Positions 13,291 through 24,138 of a stretch of DNA of 64,000 bases are shown in pieces. The notes under the pieces were generated by a model that had not been told where the DNA came from, did no database searches, and was given only the letters and a program-made list of their open reading frames with translations. The DNA lies in contig JAJJXM010000060.1 of NCBI GenBank assembly GCA_024516155.1, positions 186,001 to 250,000 of the forward strand. Reading direction: 5' to 3'. The position numbers and the translations under genes were made by a program. This DNA comes from Pyronema omphalodes (taxonomy: Eukaryota > Ascomycota > Pezizomycetes > Pezizales > Pyronemataceae). Within the stretch, counting starts at the first letter, position 1; every line of letters starts with the position of its first letter.

Positions 13291-14092
13291 ATGTCACCAC
13301 AACAACGTGTACCCATCAGCTACTCCATTGCCTTATCCAGTAACGATGGCCAATCAATAACCCCTCTAATCCGAGCCGACACACTGCCAGCGGATCTTTT
13401 CGAATTTATCCCCGGAGCTGATAACGTACACATCGTATTGGCACAGGAGCGTAACCTTAACCCCGGAGACCTGGAAATTACAATCGACTCTTCGATAACC
13501 GGTTCTCATCTACCTTCAGGAGATAATAACAATGCTGAGGCCGATACTACCGCACAAAAGAAATCTACGACCACAACCACCACCACTCGTAAACTATCCG
13601 GTGGGCCATCTGGACCATGCAAATACTTCCGTACCCAAGAAGGTTGCAATAGAAAGGATTTGTGTAGATTTGAGCACCTAACTGCAGTGGAACCTCCGAG
13701 GACAAAATGCATAATGTCAGCAACTTGGAGATCTGGTGCGAGTTCTTCTGCGGACTCTGATTCTGATACTGGCGGTGTTAAGGTAGGCAATATATGATAC
13801 GCTATTCGTTTATTGTGTACCGGAGATCTGATATCCGATACTCCAGAAGGAACGAAAATCAACCTTGAGCCCAACAGAAACACAAGTCGTTTGTGCTACG
13901 CCGGGAAGAGTGGTTGATCCGACTGATCCATCTCGGGTTGTCAAAACACGTAAGATATGACTCTACTATATCGGATGAACATAATCTAACCTAGGTGTGG
14001 AAGATTGCACGTTTTTTCTCAGGCATAAGCAGTGTGATTTTTGGCCGCATTGTAAATTTTCGCATGAGAAGCCGGAGAGTGCGGATTTGTAA
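13291..14092 (+). CDS. small protein with two CCCH zinc fingers
   Basis: I infer three exons (13291-13782, 13847-13949, 13995-14092) encoding 230 aa. Finger 1 uses Cys110, Cys119, Cys125 and His129; finger 2 uses Cys203, Cys212, Cys218 and His222. Both are exact C-x8-C-x5-C-x3-H matches, the RNA-binding tandem zinc finger class. Finding the second finger, with the same spacing, only after splicing two short introns is strong support for the model. The fingers are 73 residues apart, far more than the 18-residue linker of tristetraprolin-type proteins, and are separated by Ser/Asp-rich and Pro/Thr-rich linkers with a poly-Thr run before finger 1. A role in RNA binding is inferred from the fingers only. 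I do not recognise an orthologue. It converges with the XRCC2-like gene, 255 bp stop to stop. Confidence 0.8.
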
Positions 14093-14347
14093 TATTGAAT
14101 GGTATGAAAACTGAAATTTGGCAAAGGCGTTAAAAACCCCCCGGGGAGATTAAACTCGAAAGTTGGAATCAAGGCTAACGTTGAAATACCAACAGACTTC
14201 GAAGAGTACAGAGCGAATCGACTATATCGACTGGCTATGGTTTGGAAACGTGGTAGACATAAGTTTGAAAATTAGTATGGTTTTCATAGGCGTAGGTACA
14301 TTGTTTGATAAAAATAGGTATATGATATAGTTTATGTAGTTACTTAA

Positions 14348-15539
14348 TCAAAGATCCAGGCTTTGTTCCTCGAACTCAATACTGTCCGGCGTAATATTGA
14401 ACCGGAAAGCGCCTCCGTTTACAGAAAAGTATTCTTGCGCGGCAGGACTTAAGCCTCTAATGTCGACCCTTCCCTTAAACCCGTATCTACTAGAAATTTT
14501 GTTGTGTAATCGGATTTCTTGAAAGGCTTCCATAATGGAAGTATTTCTTAAAAAACGAGGTTTAGCATTTCTTGCGACCACCAGTTTCACATCAACAAGG
14601 CGGTTCCAAACCGACGGAAAATATCGATAAAAAACCGGTGTTTCTGTGCTGGACCTTGTTGTTTGACCGAGAGTTATTGCAGCCTGGTGATTTTCATTGA
14701 CCAAGTGTAAACCCCAGGTGGTGGCTATCGTGAATGTACCAAATCGATCAGACAATCCCCGAATGACCCGTACCATTTCTCCGTATGTTTCATGGGATCC
14801 CGTGTCTGAGCCTTCCAATACTGAACTGGCCAATTTTTCCGGCCAGTAGAATGCGGATAGACTGTCGATTAAGATCCCGCCTAAGGGCCGGTCAAGTGTA
14901 CCGTAACGGGGAGACATGTAATAATCTGGAAGTCCTTGTAACACTTTTACCATTTCTGACAAGTTTCGTGGCCTGAATACATGCACATAGAGAAGTGAGT
15001 CCTTGACCACAGCTTGTGCTTCGCTATCTGAAATATCAAGTCCTGATTCTTTATAACAGCTGAGGACGTGTGACAACATGATGGTAAAAAGTCTGGCAAC
15101 ATCGAATCTGCCGTCATTGTCGATGATAATAATTGAGCTTGATCGCCCATGTAGTTGTATGCTACAGCTGGTTTCCGGAAGGACGCACATCGCTGTTATG
15201 TAGTACAGTAGATGTGTCTTTCCGGCGGAAGTATGGACACTTGAAATTTCAATTACCGTTCCGAATCGTGTACTGTTTGCAAGAGGCGGCCGCTCGTCTA
15301 TATCCATCTCAACTGGAATTGGCATTGGGTTCAAAGCTTTTCCTATAATTGCATCCAGAACTGGGATACGCAAAAGGTGACTGTGGTTTTGCCAGCAAAA
15401 TTCTCCGAGATAGGTCTGCGGCGGCCGTGGGTTAGCATTCCGATCGTGTTGCGGGACGAGCCGTACTCACCTCGCTCAAATGCTCCATCTCTAGTTCGGC
15501 TAGCAGCATAGCTGCCATGCTACCTGTCACCCCCGCCAT
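14348..15539 (-). CDS. XRCC2-like RAD51 paralogue (RecA-fold DNA repair protein)
   Basis: I infer two exons, 15539-15471 and 15415-14348, giving 378 aa. The Walker B region ILIDSLSAFYW (Asp207) is nearly identical to the diagnostic segment of XRCC2, a RAD51 paralogue that assists RAD51 filament formation in homologous recombination. Walker A is at residues 81-95 (HTSAGKTHLLYY) and keeps GKT (88-90) but has Val83 where the first Gly of GxxxxGKT should be. Mammalian XRCC2 is known to tolerate loss of ATP binding, so a degenerate P-loop would fit. The start ATG at 15539 is the first in frame after splicing; three further Met codons follow within 20 codons. It is transcribed divergently from SOM1, with start codons 30 bp apart. 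Other RAD51 paralogues are possible but fit the Walker B segment less well. Confidence 0.8.
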
Positions 15540-15569
15540 CGCAGACGCGCAATATCACCAACACCGACA
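15540..15569. promoter_or_regulatory. 30-bp gap between divergent start codons
   Basis: The ATG of the XRCC2-like gene (-, 15539) and of SOM1 (+, 15570) are separated by 30 bp containing GCGATGG/CGCGCAA motifs and no TATA box. Core promoters for each gene must lie within or beyond the other gene's 5' coding region, or start sites must be extremely close to the ATG. Confidence 0.6.
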
Positions 15570-15875
15570 ATGGTTCCAACAGAGCTATTTCCTCCGTCAG
15601 AATTGCCCTGGAAGCTAGAAACCGATGTTCATACCGGTCGCCGAAGAAAAGTACCCGTTGGAGACCTGAGCGATTGTCCTCTTCGAAAGATGATGCAGTG
15701 GAAGTGCGAGCCGGACGCTGACCAAGTTCGTTGCTGGCCGATTGAGCGACTATTTCGGAGGTGAGCTGGGCTATCTGATGCTGTAAGTTGCCAGTGAAGC
15801 TAATCGCGTCGTATTTACAGTTGCAAGAACATCACCGTCGAGGTGACCGAGGTGGAGAAGCAGATGCAGAAGTAG
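15570..15875 (+). CDS. SOM1: SOM1-like subunit of the mitochondrial inner membrane peptidase complex
   Basis: I infer two exons, 15570-15760 and 15821-15875, giving 81 aa. The central block MMQWKCEP...VRCWPIERLFRSC and the C-terminal NITVEVTEVE match the compact fungal Som1 family, in which the Q/M-x-C, CWP and ERLFR-C elements are conserved. Som1 is needed for activity of the Imp1/Imp2 peptidase that matures proteins sorted to the intermembrane space. The four conserved Cys residues are all present, the last one being the second codon of exon 2, which supports the splice. There is no cleavable presequence by eye, as expected for a short intermembrane-space protein. It converges with TAF8. 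Confidence 0.85.
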
Positions 15876-16249
15876 AAACTAGACGAATAGCTTGCACGCG
15901 ATGGTGGAACTTGGATGTCCGGAAATCACGTTGGAAACACGAGTGACGAAATCGTTCATCAGGGTCGCGTCAAGATATCTACACGTTTTGGATGAATGTA
16001 TCCGCCGTAACTGGTCGGAATTCAATTCAAGGGTACATATTATTAAAGCCCATAAGTCGTAGGTATCCGACACTATCTTCCTGAAAAGAAACGGTATGCA
16101 AAACAAAACAAAAAGCACCATACACCATACGCCGTTTTGAAACCATTGTACATCCTGAGAGCCACTGAAAACCGTGTTTCCCTTTGTTCATCCGCAACAC
16201 TGCACCCCATCTGAGAGCTTAGCGATTGCCTAATCATGCCTGAATCTTT
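15876..16249. other. convergent intergenic region (3' UTRs)
   Basis: This is a 374-bp spacer between the SOM1 (+) and TAF8 (-) stop codons. I see no gene or repeat. Confidence 0.6.
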
Positions 16250-17214
16250 CTATGCACGCTTCGACGTTCCCTTACTCTTTCTCCAGAACTGGCTATCCGC
16301 ATTAACGATGACCTCCAGGTAGCCATCCTCGTCTTGCTTCTTGGTGGGATTTGTAGTAGCCAGCTCGTTTCTCATTCCATTGAGACCCCCTCCATCAGAA
16401 TATCCATTGACATCCTTTCGGCCTTTTTCTAATCCCTCAAATGCCTTGTTCCATCGCTCATGCCTATCCTTGCGCTTCTTTCCTAACCGTTGATCAGTTT
16501 CTTTTGTTGCATCCTTCTTTGTAGCAGACACAGCAAGAAGCTTCCTCAGCGCTTGCTCAGCTAGTCGCGATTCTGCAGTAGCCTTTTCCCTTATCATTCG
16601 AGGATCTGTAGGACGTTCAGAGAACACAGGCGTTTCTTGGTACGTATGGCGACTGGGGAACGGAGGCAAGTGATCATAGATTTGGCACCGATTATCCCTT
16701 GAACCATCTAGTTCTGCACCCAATAGCTCGGAGAGATCTGGTTCTGGCAATGGTGGGGGTGACGGTGGTGGTAGGGAATCTACGGTAGCTTTTGAGGGCA
16801 TTCGTTGCATTTCGTCTTCTAAGCCACTCAGACTAATATGATTTTGTCGCAACATCTCTTCGAAGTCTAGCACTGTGGGCTTCGTACGTCTCTGAGCAAT
16901 AGCGAAAAGGCCAATGGTTTGTAGCATTTGAAGATAATCTGCGACCGCCACGTTAATAAAGGTGTCCTAGACAAAGTGATCAGACGTGCCGCACAATTCT
17001 CAATAAGCTTTAGCAGATGCTCCTGAGCTGGTACAGCTGCTCCCGTGAACCCATAGCTCTGCAAGATCTTTGCAGTACTGCGATGCAGTAGCTGTGAGAC
17101 CACTTCCTCCGGTAGTACCTCCGCCGCGTTCACGTCTTTCTCTGGCGCAACCACTCTTCGGCGTTTCTTTGGCCGTGAGTTCATATATTCATGCGATGGA
17201 ACGATAGCGGACAT
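16250..17214 (-). CDS. TAF8: TFIID subunit TAF8
   Basis: This is a TBP-associated factor that pairs through a histone fold with TAF10 inside TFIID for RNA polymerase II initiation. I infer exons 17214-16986 and 16938-16250, giving 305 aa. Residues about 32-108 form a bromodomain-associated histone fold (ILQSYGFTGAAV, then IGLFAIAQRRTKPTVLDFEE). Residues 167-182, LPPFPSRHTYQETPVF, are the TAF8 C-terminal signature. A basic cluster PKKRRR near residue 15 is a likely nuclear signal. The two parts are in different frames. A 47-bp intron with donor GTCTGA, a TTAAC branch-like site and GCAG acceptor joins them without interrupting the fold. The unusual donor makes this junction worth checking. It is divergent from the COX7A gene. 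Confidence 0.9.
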
Positions 17215-17570
17215 CTGAAGTTGGAGCAGCCGTGACCGAAGACTGGACGGGTATCGAGTTGTTGTAGGCCCCGTTGTAGCCGTCGTAGCGTGTGTTTGAT
17301 GAACTGACGTGAAGCAAGATGCGCGCCACAGGATAAGGTCACGTGGAAGATCAGACCAAGCCGTGCCAAGATTTGATTATCTACGGCCATGATGAACCGC
17401 ACAGCCGATATTCCTTTCCCCCACAAAACATCGTCTTCCGATCTCTCATAGCCACCGCCGGCCCCTACGACTTCTCTACACGCTGTACGCCCGCCTGTCG
17501 AAAAATATCTACGCCGAATCCGTCGCTGACCCGATATCGCAGAAAACTCTTCTCCACTCAAAAATCCACA
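17215..17570. promoter_or_regulatory. divergent promoter region TAF8 / COX7A
   Basis: This 356-bp segment between the two start codons must carry both promoters. No TATA box is obvious. A short pyrimidine-rich tract with CACTC precedes the COX7A ATG. Confidence 0.5.
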
Positions 17571-17957
17571 ATGTCTGGAATCGCTCCCATCGTCGGAAGA
17601 CTCAGAAGGGGTCTTGTCATGGACCTCTCCGTTGCTGGTGGTCTCGGATTGGGTGAGTTGTGCCATCCTCGAGGAGTTATCGCGTTCCCATACTGACGCA
17701 AGCAATAGGCTTCGGATGCTGGTGGTGGTACGGTACGTAGTCATCGGCGCAGATTCCCCTCATCGGAGCAACTGAGGGCCCCGCGATACGAATCATCAAA
17801 CTCGGCCGCTAACACAACACGGATAGGATACCACGTCCCCGCCGTCCGTCACCGTGATGCGTAAGGCTCCCGACATCTGCATTGGGGATATTTTGCTAAT
17901 GCCAGGGTTAGCTTCTACGCCAAGATCGAGCAGGCTCGCATTGCCGCCCGCCAGTAA
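17571..17957 (+). CDS. cytochrome c oxidase subunit VIIa-type (fungal Cox9/COX7A)
   Basis: I infer four tiny exons, 17571-17652, 17709-17732, 17827-17860 and 17912-17957, encoding 61 aa. The order of elements is a basic RLRRGLVMDL segment, a glycine-rich hydrophobic helix ending in GCWWWYGYHVPAVRHRDAFY, and a charged C-terminal helix. This matches the fungal subunit VIIa family, a single-pass inner-membrane subunit of complex IV that inserts without a cleaved presequence. GYHVP-x-R-x-RD-x-FY is the diagnostic core. Exon 2 is only 24 nt, and all three introns fit GT-AG with frame kept throughout. Length is normal for the family. Confidence 0.9.
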
Positions 17958-19462
17958 TTCGGCATCAGTCTTTTACGAATTGGAGGAGTCATATCACTCG
18001 CTCGCCAGGACGCATGTAAATAGGCAAAAACTCAGCTTTACGCCGCAAAAAGGGGAAACTGTGGTTGTGCCTAGTGTACAAGCTATGATTTCAGTCGTTT
18101 GCAGTTAATAGAATGATTATTTGTGTTCCATTATATCGACAATTATGCCCGCTTATCATCTCAGTCGGATTTGTACGCTCATGCACGAAGCAGCATTCAC
18201 AGTTATAATACCGTATTCGACAATTGCGCATTTGGAAAGGGATTGAAAACGAGGATGTATGAAAGGAGTGCAATACTGGGGAAGGCGAATCTTTGTCAGG
18301 CTCCAATAGGCAACATTTGGCAGAAATGTAAACGCATGAAACAAAGGATTATGCTGCATCGTAGAATTGATCTGGCATCAGAAATCCTATGTGAGCTTCT
18401 TTATCCTTGATGTTCAAAGAGATTGAGATGACAGAGGAACAGCGTGTAAACGTGGAACCTCTTTGTTAGCTTATTTCAGTTCAAAAAACTCATTATCCAT
18501 GATCCATTCTTTGATAGAGCGATATACAAGCACTACACCTTATGACAGCTTACCGTATGCCAAGTGAATCTACTCATGGCCCAGGGATGATGATATCACC
18601 ATGCAGCCGGAGGAAACGTTTATCCGAAGCTTTTGAGCGTCACAAATACACTGTGTTAAACTAAAAGAATTGCTGATAGCTTTCAAATCATATTGCTGGA
18701 TTTATTGTACGCTAATAATTTTCCTGACAATGTTGAAACCCTCCGTTCGGTGCAGTATTGTCGTAATATGAAGAGGGCTCAGCTTGAACCAATCAAGTCT
18801 TACCAAGCACCGATTCAATAGAGCCGAAACATCAGCACTTCAAGATGCTTCTAGTGATTCTTTACAGCTTGATTTACCTATTTCATCTCATGGATCCCTT
18901 ATGCCAACCCGCACCGCGTTCGAGAAAAAACTTGTCCAGCGAAACATATAGAGGTGATAGAATATGATTAGAGTCCTTGAAAGACGCTTCACGGGCAACA
19001 CATATCATTCTAATCTGCCTTCCAGCCTAAAGGGGTAGTCGACCTTACCATTGCAAACTGTGAACATTCTGACCGGGCTTAATCACCAGAACCAGATGCA
19101 TACCACTGTGGACGTTATGCCAGAGAATCTAGAGAGTTAAATATCTATTTCCATAGGTCAAATCTGTTTTTTTGCCAAAGTATCCGATGAAACTTCATCG
19201 TGGACGATGTGTCACAATCTCTGCCATAGTTCTAAGGACCGCATTTATTTATCCAGCTTAGTTGAATATATAACACTACTCTACTTGATTTGCTTTTGAA
19301 GAGGGATTAACACAGGCTATGTAGAGTACACTGAACGGCCATCAAGACGAGCAGGATTCATACCTTGATGCCGCAAAAATACATCCCCAATAACTAGGCA
19401 AATCCGGATCCTTACTGGCAAGACTAAAACAAAATTATCGTCGTGGAAGGAGCAAAAACAAT

Positions 19463-19559
19463 GGCTCGAACCAGGATTTGAACCTGGGACCTCTCGCAAA
19501 CCAGTACCGGTACTTAGAGTGAACCCTAAGCGAGAATCATACCACTAGACCATCCGAGC
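19463..19559 (-). tRNA. tRNA-Pro(AGG) with 25-nt intron
   Basis: Read on the minus strand, the acceptor stem GCTCGGA pairs with TTCGAGC. The D arm (TGGTCTAGTGGTATGA), a CTCGC/GCGAG anticodon stem and a TTCAAAT-type T loop are all present. The anticodon AGG is at 19527-19525. A 25-nt intron follows the base 3' of the anticodon, the usual eukaryotic nuclear position. The mature body is 72 nt. No CCA is encoded. Confidence 0.95.
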
Positions 19560-19616
19560 TGATGCACTGACAAAAACAATAGTAAACATGGACCATAAAT
19601 TACAGTGCGTGAATTA

Positions 19617-19810
19617 GTGATTTGATTTGATTTGATTTTCTTGAACGTCCCCAACTTTAAGGTTATGTATGACGTATGCTACAGTCTAAATACATTTCGA
19701 AGCTCTAGCTGTTGCCTTAGAGTCTCGCTGGGATCCGCCTCAGAGCGTACTTCATTTCTTGGGCCTGTTGCCACCTCTCTTCTTCCTGCTGGTTTTCATT
19801 CTCGTCGTGA
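19617..19810 (-). mobile_element. LINE-like 3' tail fragment, family B copy 1
   Basis: It begins with (GATTT) repeats, the reverse complement of the (AAATC) tail seen at the end of the Tad-like LINE at 43328-43355. It continues with sequence that matches 55692-55865 (TTCTTGAACGT, TTAAGGTTATG, AGAGCGTAC blocks). The pattern suggests two old 5'-truncated LINE copies inserted in minus orientation. The body differs from the LINE at 41758, so it is a different family or only the tail is shared. Confidence 0.55.
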
Positions 19811-22800
19811 CATTTTGGTGCCACGTGAATTAGTGACTTCTGGTAAAGAGTACCGCCTACGTCACGGTGTCTCTTTTGCCGGAGGAATTGATAACTCGAT
19901 GGTAGCCACGATTATTTTCAAATCAGAGGTACCAATTGATCGTAGCTTTTTCTGTGTGGCACTGTGTGGGTAAGACTAAGGGTGAGAGAGGAATCAACAA
20001 AGTGGAAAGCAGGAAGGAAAAGTTTTAGTACTTGCTGAAAGACCCAGGTTGACCAATGCGTCTGCCCGGTCCTAACTTCAGGCGAATAGCTGACTTGTCA
20101 TTGGAGCTGGAGCTCTTCGTTCATGCACAGTCGTGTACACATTTTGATTGAACAAGAGCACATATCTATTCCATGACGTTTCATGAGTAGATAGAGAGGC
20201 CCTCCGGCATAAAAATTCCTATACCATGGAACTACTGTTGACCATGCTACTCCAAAAGCACTAAATCATCGAAATTAGGTGCATCCTGTATCCTGATTCA
20301 ACGGTCTTCTTGGTGGTTACAGCATCATTGGTGTCTGCAACTACTCGGGTATTGAAATTTGTTCTTCCTCCCTCCAGGTCATGAACTTTGATTGTGCTTG
20401 ACGAGAGAAGCTACGCTTAGCTCATGAGTTCGAGCGAAGCAATACACTATTCATAGCCGGAAACAAATATTACAAAGGAATGCGTACACACATGCGGGAT
20501 GGTAAAAAGCCTCGTGGTTAATGATCTGTATTATGGCGAATAATTAGTAATTTCGATTGTCCTCTATTCCGATTTAAAATTCCAGAAATGACAATGAAAT
20601 AAAAGTCCTGCCTTAGTAACCAAGAATGTCGGCCGTGACAGGAACATTCACAGATCATTTTCCGAACATAGCTGTTGGTTTTTTCACACTATAGTAAAAC
20701 TGTAAGTCAATGGCTGGCATTATCAGCGCGCCCATTTACTCCAAAGCTCATTTGCATGTACAATAAAGTTGGGGACAGTGACATGACTTACTACTACTCA
20801 CGGCCGCAGCACGCTTCTGAAGTGTTTTTTTTGCTCTTCCGGACTTTGGTGAGTTGAAAATAGGTGTGAAAATTCTGCAATCGGAGGTACCCGGTGATCA
20901 TACTGTTTGCTGGGTGGCGTTTCATAGTTGTGAAAGATAGAGGAAGGAACGGCGGAGAGCAAACGAGAAGATGTAGTATCGGCGGGAAGTCTCCACCTGC
21001 GGGAGAAATTTGCCCAGTTTTGCCTTATCAAACAAACCTTGCCCACTATCACAGCTGTGGATCTTCGTTCCAGTATAACCGCTCGTATCCTGCTTTGGGA
21101 TCTACACTGCGGTCATTGCAACTGAGTATAAGGTCATCTTCTCATGAACGTATAATGCCTGTTATGGTTATATCTTTTTCCGTTTCTAGTTGCCAACATT
21201 TTGCCTTGGATTATCCCTGATTCTGTTTGAATTTGCAGCGCGGATCATTATGGCACCTTGATTGTTTTGAAAATCCTTTGACATCGTTTTAAAGAGGCTC
21301 GTAGGTGACAGGTTCTTTCAAACTTTGCACATATGATCCTTCAGGTATTAATATTCAAGCTTCTCGGTACTTCAGTTGCACATTTGAACCCGTGGCCAAT
21401 CATATGTCGTCCATCGTTGAGTAATGGATGATGAAGTTGTTTCTCAATATATTAGACTATTGACAGCAATGTTTTTCACATCCGAATTTCCATCACGGGC
21501 CTGATTAGGACTACTCAAACGTACTATGCTGTGTATTGCAAACCAGTAGACGTCTGTGACATGTGCTTCAAATATAAGCTTCAAATTTGGGTTATAGAAA
21601 ATTAGAAACGGTCACAGAAGAGATAAGATTTGATAATTGGGTATAGTGTGCTGTCAGACCTGGGGGTTCTTTCATGAGAAGAGATGAGAGGCTAACTCAC
21701 GGTCCTTGAGTAGGTTTTGGTTTTTGATGTAGGAAGAGAGAAGATGATATTTGACTGAGTCAGTGCAAGTCCCACCCAACACGAAAAACCCGTCTGCCCA
21801 CCACATTCCAGAGAGGAAATAATAGGGTATTTATGTGGGATAAATTAGACTTGCAGGATCATAACAAGTATGAATGAAAACAAAGAACACTACGAAAATG
21901 TTCTATATATTTCTATACTCTATCTTACACCACAACACAATCTGTCACACACCAGTATTTTCGTTCAAAAATAAGACATGCAGCGTACTTCATGAGACAA
22001 TCCGATCCACGCCTGATCTCATCACAAGATACCACGCCGCCATTCCCGGCCAAGCCCCAGTTTGTTCAGAATTCTTGGCTACTCAAGGCCAGTATAGATA
22101 GCTAAAGCATGCCATGGTGATTAGTCAAGTGACAGAAACCCCCTACGAGCGTCTTTATTGGTGATTAATGATTGATAGTTTACGGTTACTCTATTTGAAT
22201 ATTTCCATATGGTGGGTTGCCATCATTGTGGTAGTAGAGTATGAGCTTGCGCAGCTGGTACTTTCGTGATTCTGTATTGGGAATTCAGCATGCAGCATTC
22301 AGACGCAAAGTTAAGGCGGTGAAGTTCACTGTCTTGACAGGGCAAAAATAAGCCAAGCTAAGCGAAGATTAATAATAAATTCATTACATATGTACCTTAC
22401 GGACGGTCATTACTCAGGAACAAATTTCGAAAGTGGGAGACTATGAGATATCCTTTCTTGCAATTACTTCATGTTTTCATTACAGAAAGGTACATTCTGC
22501 AGTGCATTATGGATACGAGAAGCCAGAGTTATACCACGGGCCAGTTAATAAAGAATATGAATGGCAGGTGCTTCAGTGGAGTGTTTGTGACCGCGGTTGC
22601 AGCTATAAGAGGCCGTAGGGCAGGTAAAGTAAGCTTGATCATCCACTTGCTTCTGGTCATTGTTTGCCTACTGCCTATCACTGCCTGATACCCGAGGCAT
22701 ATAGTCCACAACATAATGTACATCTGTGTGTATATGATACAGTATATTGGAAATGATCATCTGCTCTGAAGTACCAGTTGTATCAAATACCAGTGTAAAC

Positions 22801-22989
22801 TTATCTGGGCATGTACCTTATATATCAGGTGTACTGTAAGATGATGATGACCCCCCCGCCCCCCCCTCCCCCCATTCTCCAGAGTTCGGCACGGTCTGTC
22901 CAGGATGGCTGACCGGACAGGACCGCTAGGTGGTCCAGTCCCGTCCTCGAACTCAAAAGACCGGATGGGACGGCGGGTGACGGTAGGAC

Positions 22990-22994
22990 CGTGG
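22990..22994. repeat. target site duplication CGTGG, left
   Basis: It matches 23774-23778 on the other side of the solo LTR. Confidence 0.85.
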
Positions 22995-23773
22995 TATCAG
23001 AATCCGTATCCACGGTTACTGACGACAGGCAGCGCGGGGTTTCGGCGAAGGGCGGGGCGGCTTGAGGACGGCTGGGAGGTTGGGAATGGGCGAGGGTTTG
23101 CTGGGAAATCACAGGTCAGTTTAGAAGAGCTGGATATGTCACAAGGGAACTTTTGTAGATAGGATTATAGTAGATAGAAACTTGATTGCGTGAAGAAATA
23201 AACTACATACAGATTTCCTCCTCTTATACTTGTTCCTTCATGACTCGTGACTCAGCATTCTCCACCCGCGGAGAATGCTCCAATGCTAACCGCCGTGATA
23301 ACTAAATACATGACCAACATCCCCCACCACTGCCAACCGCCGTAATTCCAAATAATAGAACAAGGGAACAATACATACCACAAGATAACTACCTTGCTAA
23401 CCGCCGTAATTCCAAATAATAAAGAAACAGTACATACCAAAAGATAGCCTGCTAACCGCCGTAATTCCAAATACTAAAGAAACAATACATACCAAAAACG
23501 ATAACTACCTTGCTAACCGCCGTAACTCCAAATACATAAGAGATAAGTAAAAGATTCCAACATTTGCCTAACCGCCGTGATACCTAAAATAATCTTAAAT
23601 AATAAATAATTCCTAACATATGGAAATCCCTGGCAAGGGGCCCAGCCCCTTGCCCTAACCCTAACCCTATCACTTCATGATTGCGTAGCAGGTTGCTAGG
23701 GTGATGGTAACCACCCATAGCCCTGCGGTGGTGACGGCGGAAGCCAGGAGCATGTCACGGGAGCATTGTGACA
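22995..23773 (-). mobile_element. solo LTR of the element 1 family, inverted
   Basis: This is the reverse complement of the LTRs at 24665-25460 and 40428-41222, with scattered differences and small indels. It starts TATCAG and ends TGACA, that is, the LTR runs TGTCAC...CTGATA. It is flanked by a perfect 5-bp duplication CGTGG (22990-22994 and 23774-23778), so it is a real insertion reduced to a solo LTR. This duplication fixes the LTR 3' terminus as TA, not the usual CA. It retains the reading frame of the C-terminal transmembrane tail of ORF3 at its U3 end, with a few substitutions. Confidence 0.92.
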
Positions 23774-24138
23774 CGTGGTCTTTGGGTGCGCTAGTGTGCA
23801 GGGGGCCATTTGGTTCAAGTTTGCCACATCTTATGGACCGCAGCAGTGTCGTTTTCAGCACTTCAGTATGAACCCTTCATGCTGCACTTGATTAAAACTT
23901 TTTCACCACACTGCAGGTGCACGCTCCACCCAGCAATAGTTTGACTGCTTATGGTAGCTTGATGTTATTATTGTTTCTTAGTAAAGTACGATTACGCTAT
24001 AAGTAGTTCTTCTATCCTTCTTGTTCGATCTTCTACTATTCTATCTTCTACCTGCCAGAATTTTCCAGTTCTTTCATTGCCGTATAAGTCAAACATCCAC
24101 AGCTATCACTCGATATAGAACACCGTAGAAATATCAAC
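23774..24138 (+). promoter_or_regulatory. upstream region of the hAT-type gene
   Basis: The first 5 bp are the right copy of the CGTGG duplication. The rest contains a CTATAAGTAG TATA-like box around 23997 and a pyrimidine-rich CTTCT tract before the ATG at 24139, consistent with a transposase promoter. I cannot identify a terminal inverted repeat with confidence. Confidence 0.4.

Larger units (their letters stand above)
17958..22994. other. gene-poor AT-rich tract
   Basis: Apart from tRNA-Pro and a LINE-like tail listed separately, I find nothing that reads as a gene. ORFs are short and without recognisable motifs. A run of C with occasional T and G lies at 22851-22874, and 22875-22994 is unusually GC-rich for the region, which may mark the edge of the transposon nest. 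Confidence 0.5.

Noticed and set aside
17854..18108. Plus-strand ORF beginning MMRKAPDICIG
   Set aside because: It overlaps the last exon of the COX7A gene in another frame and has no features of its own.
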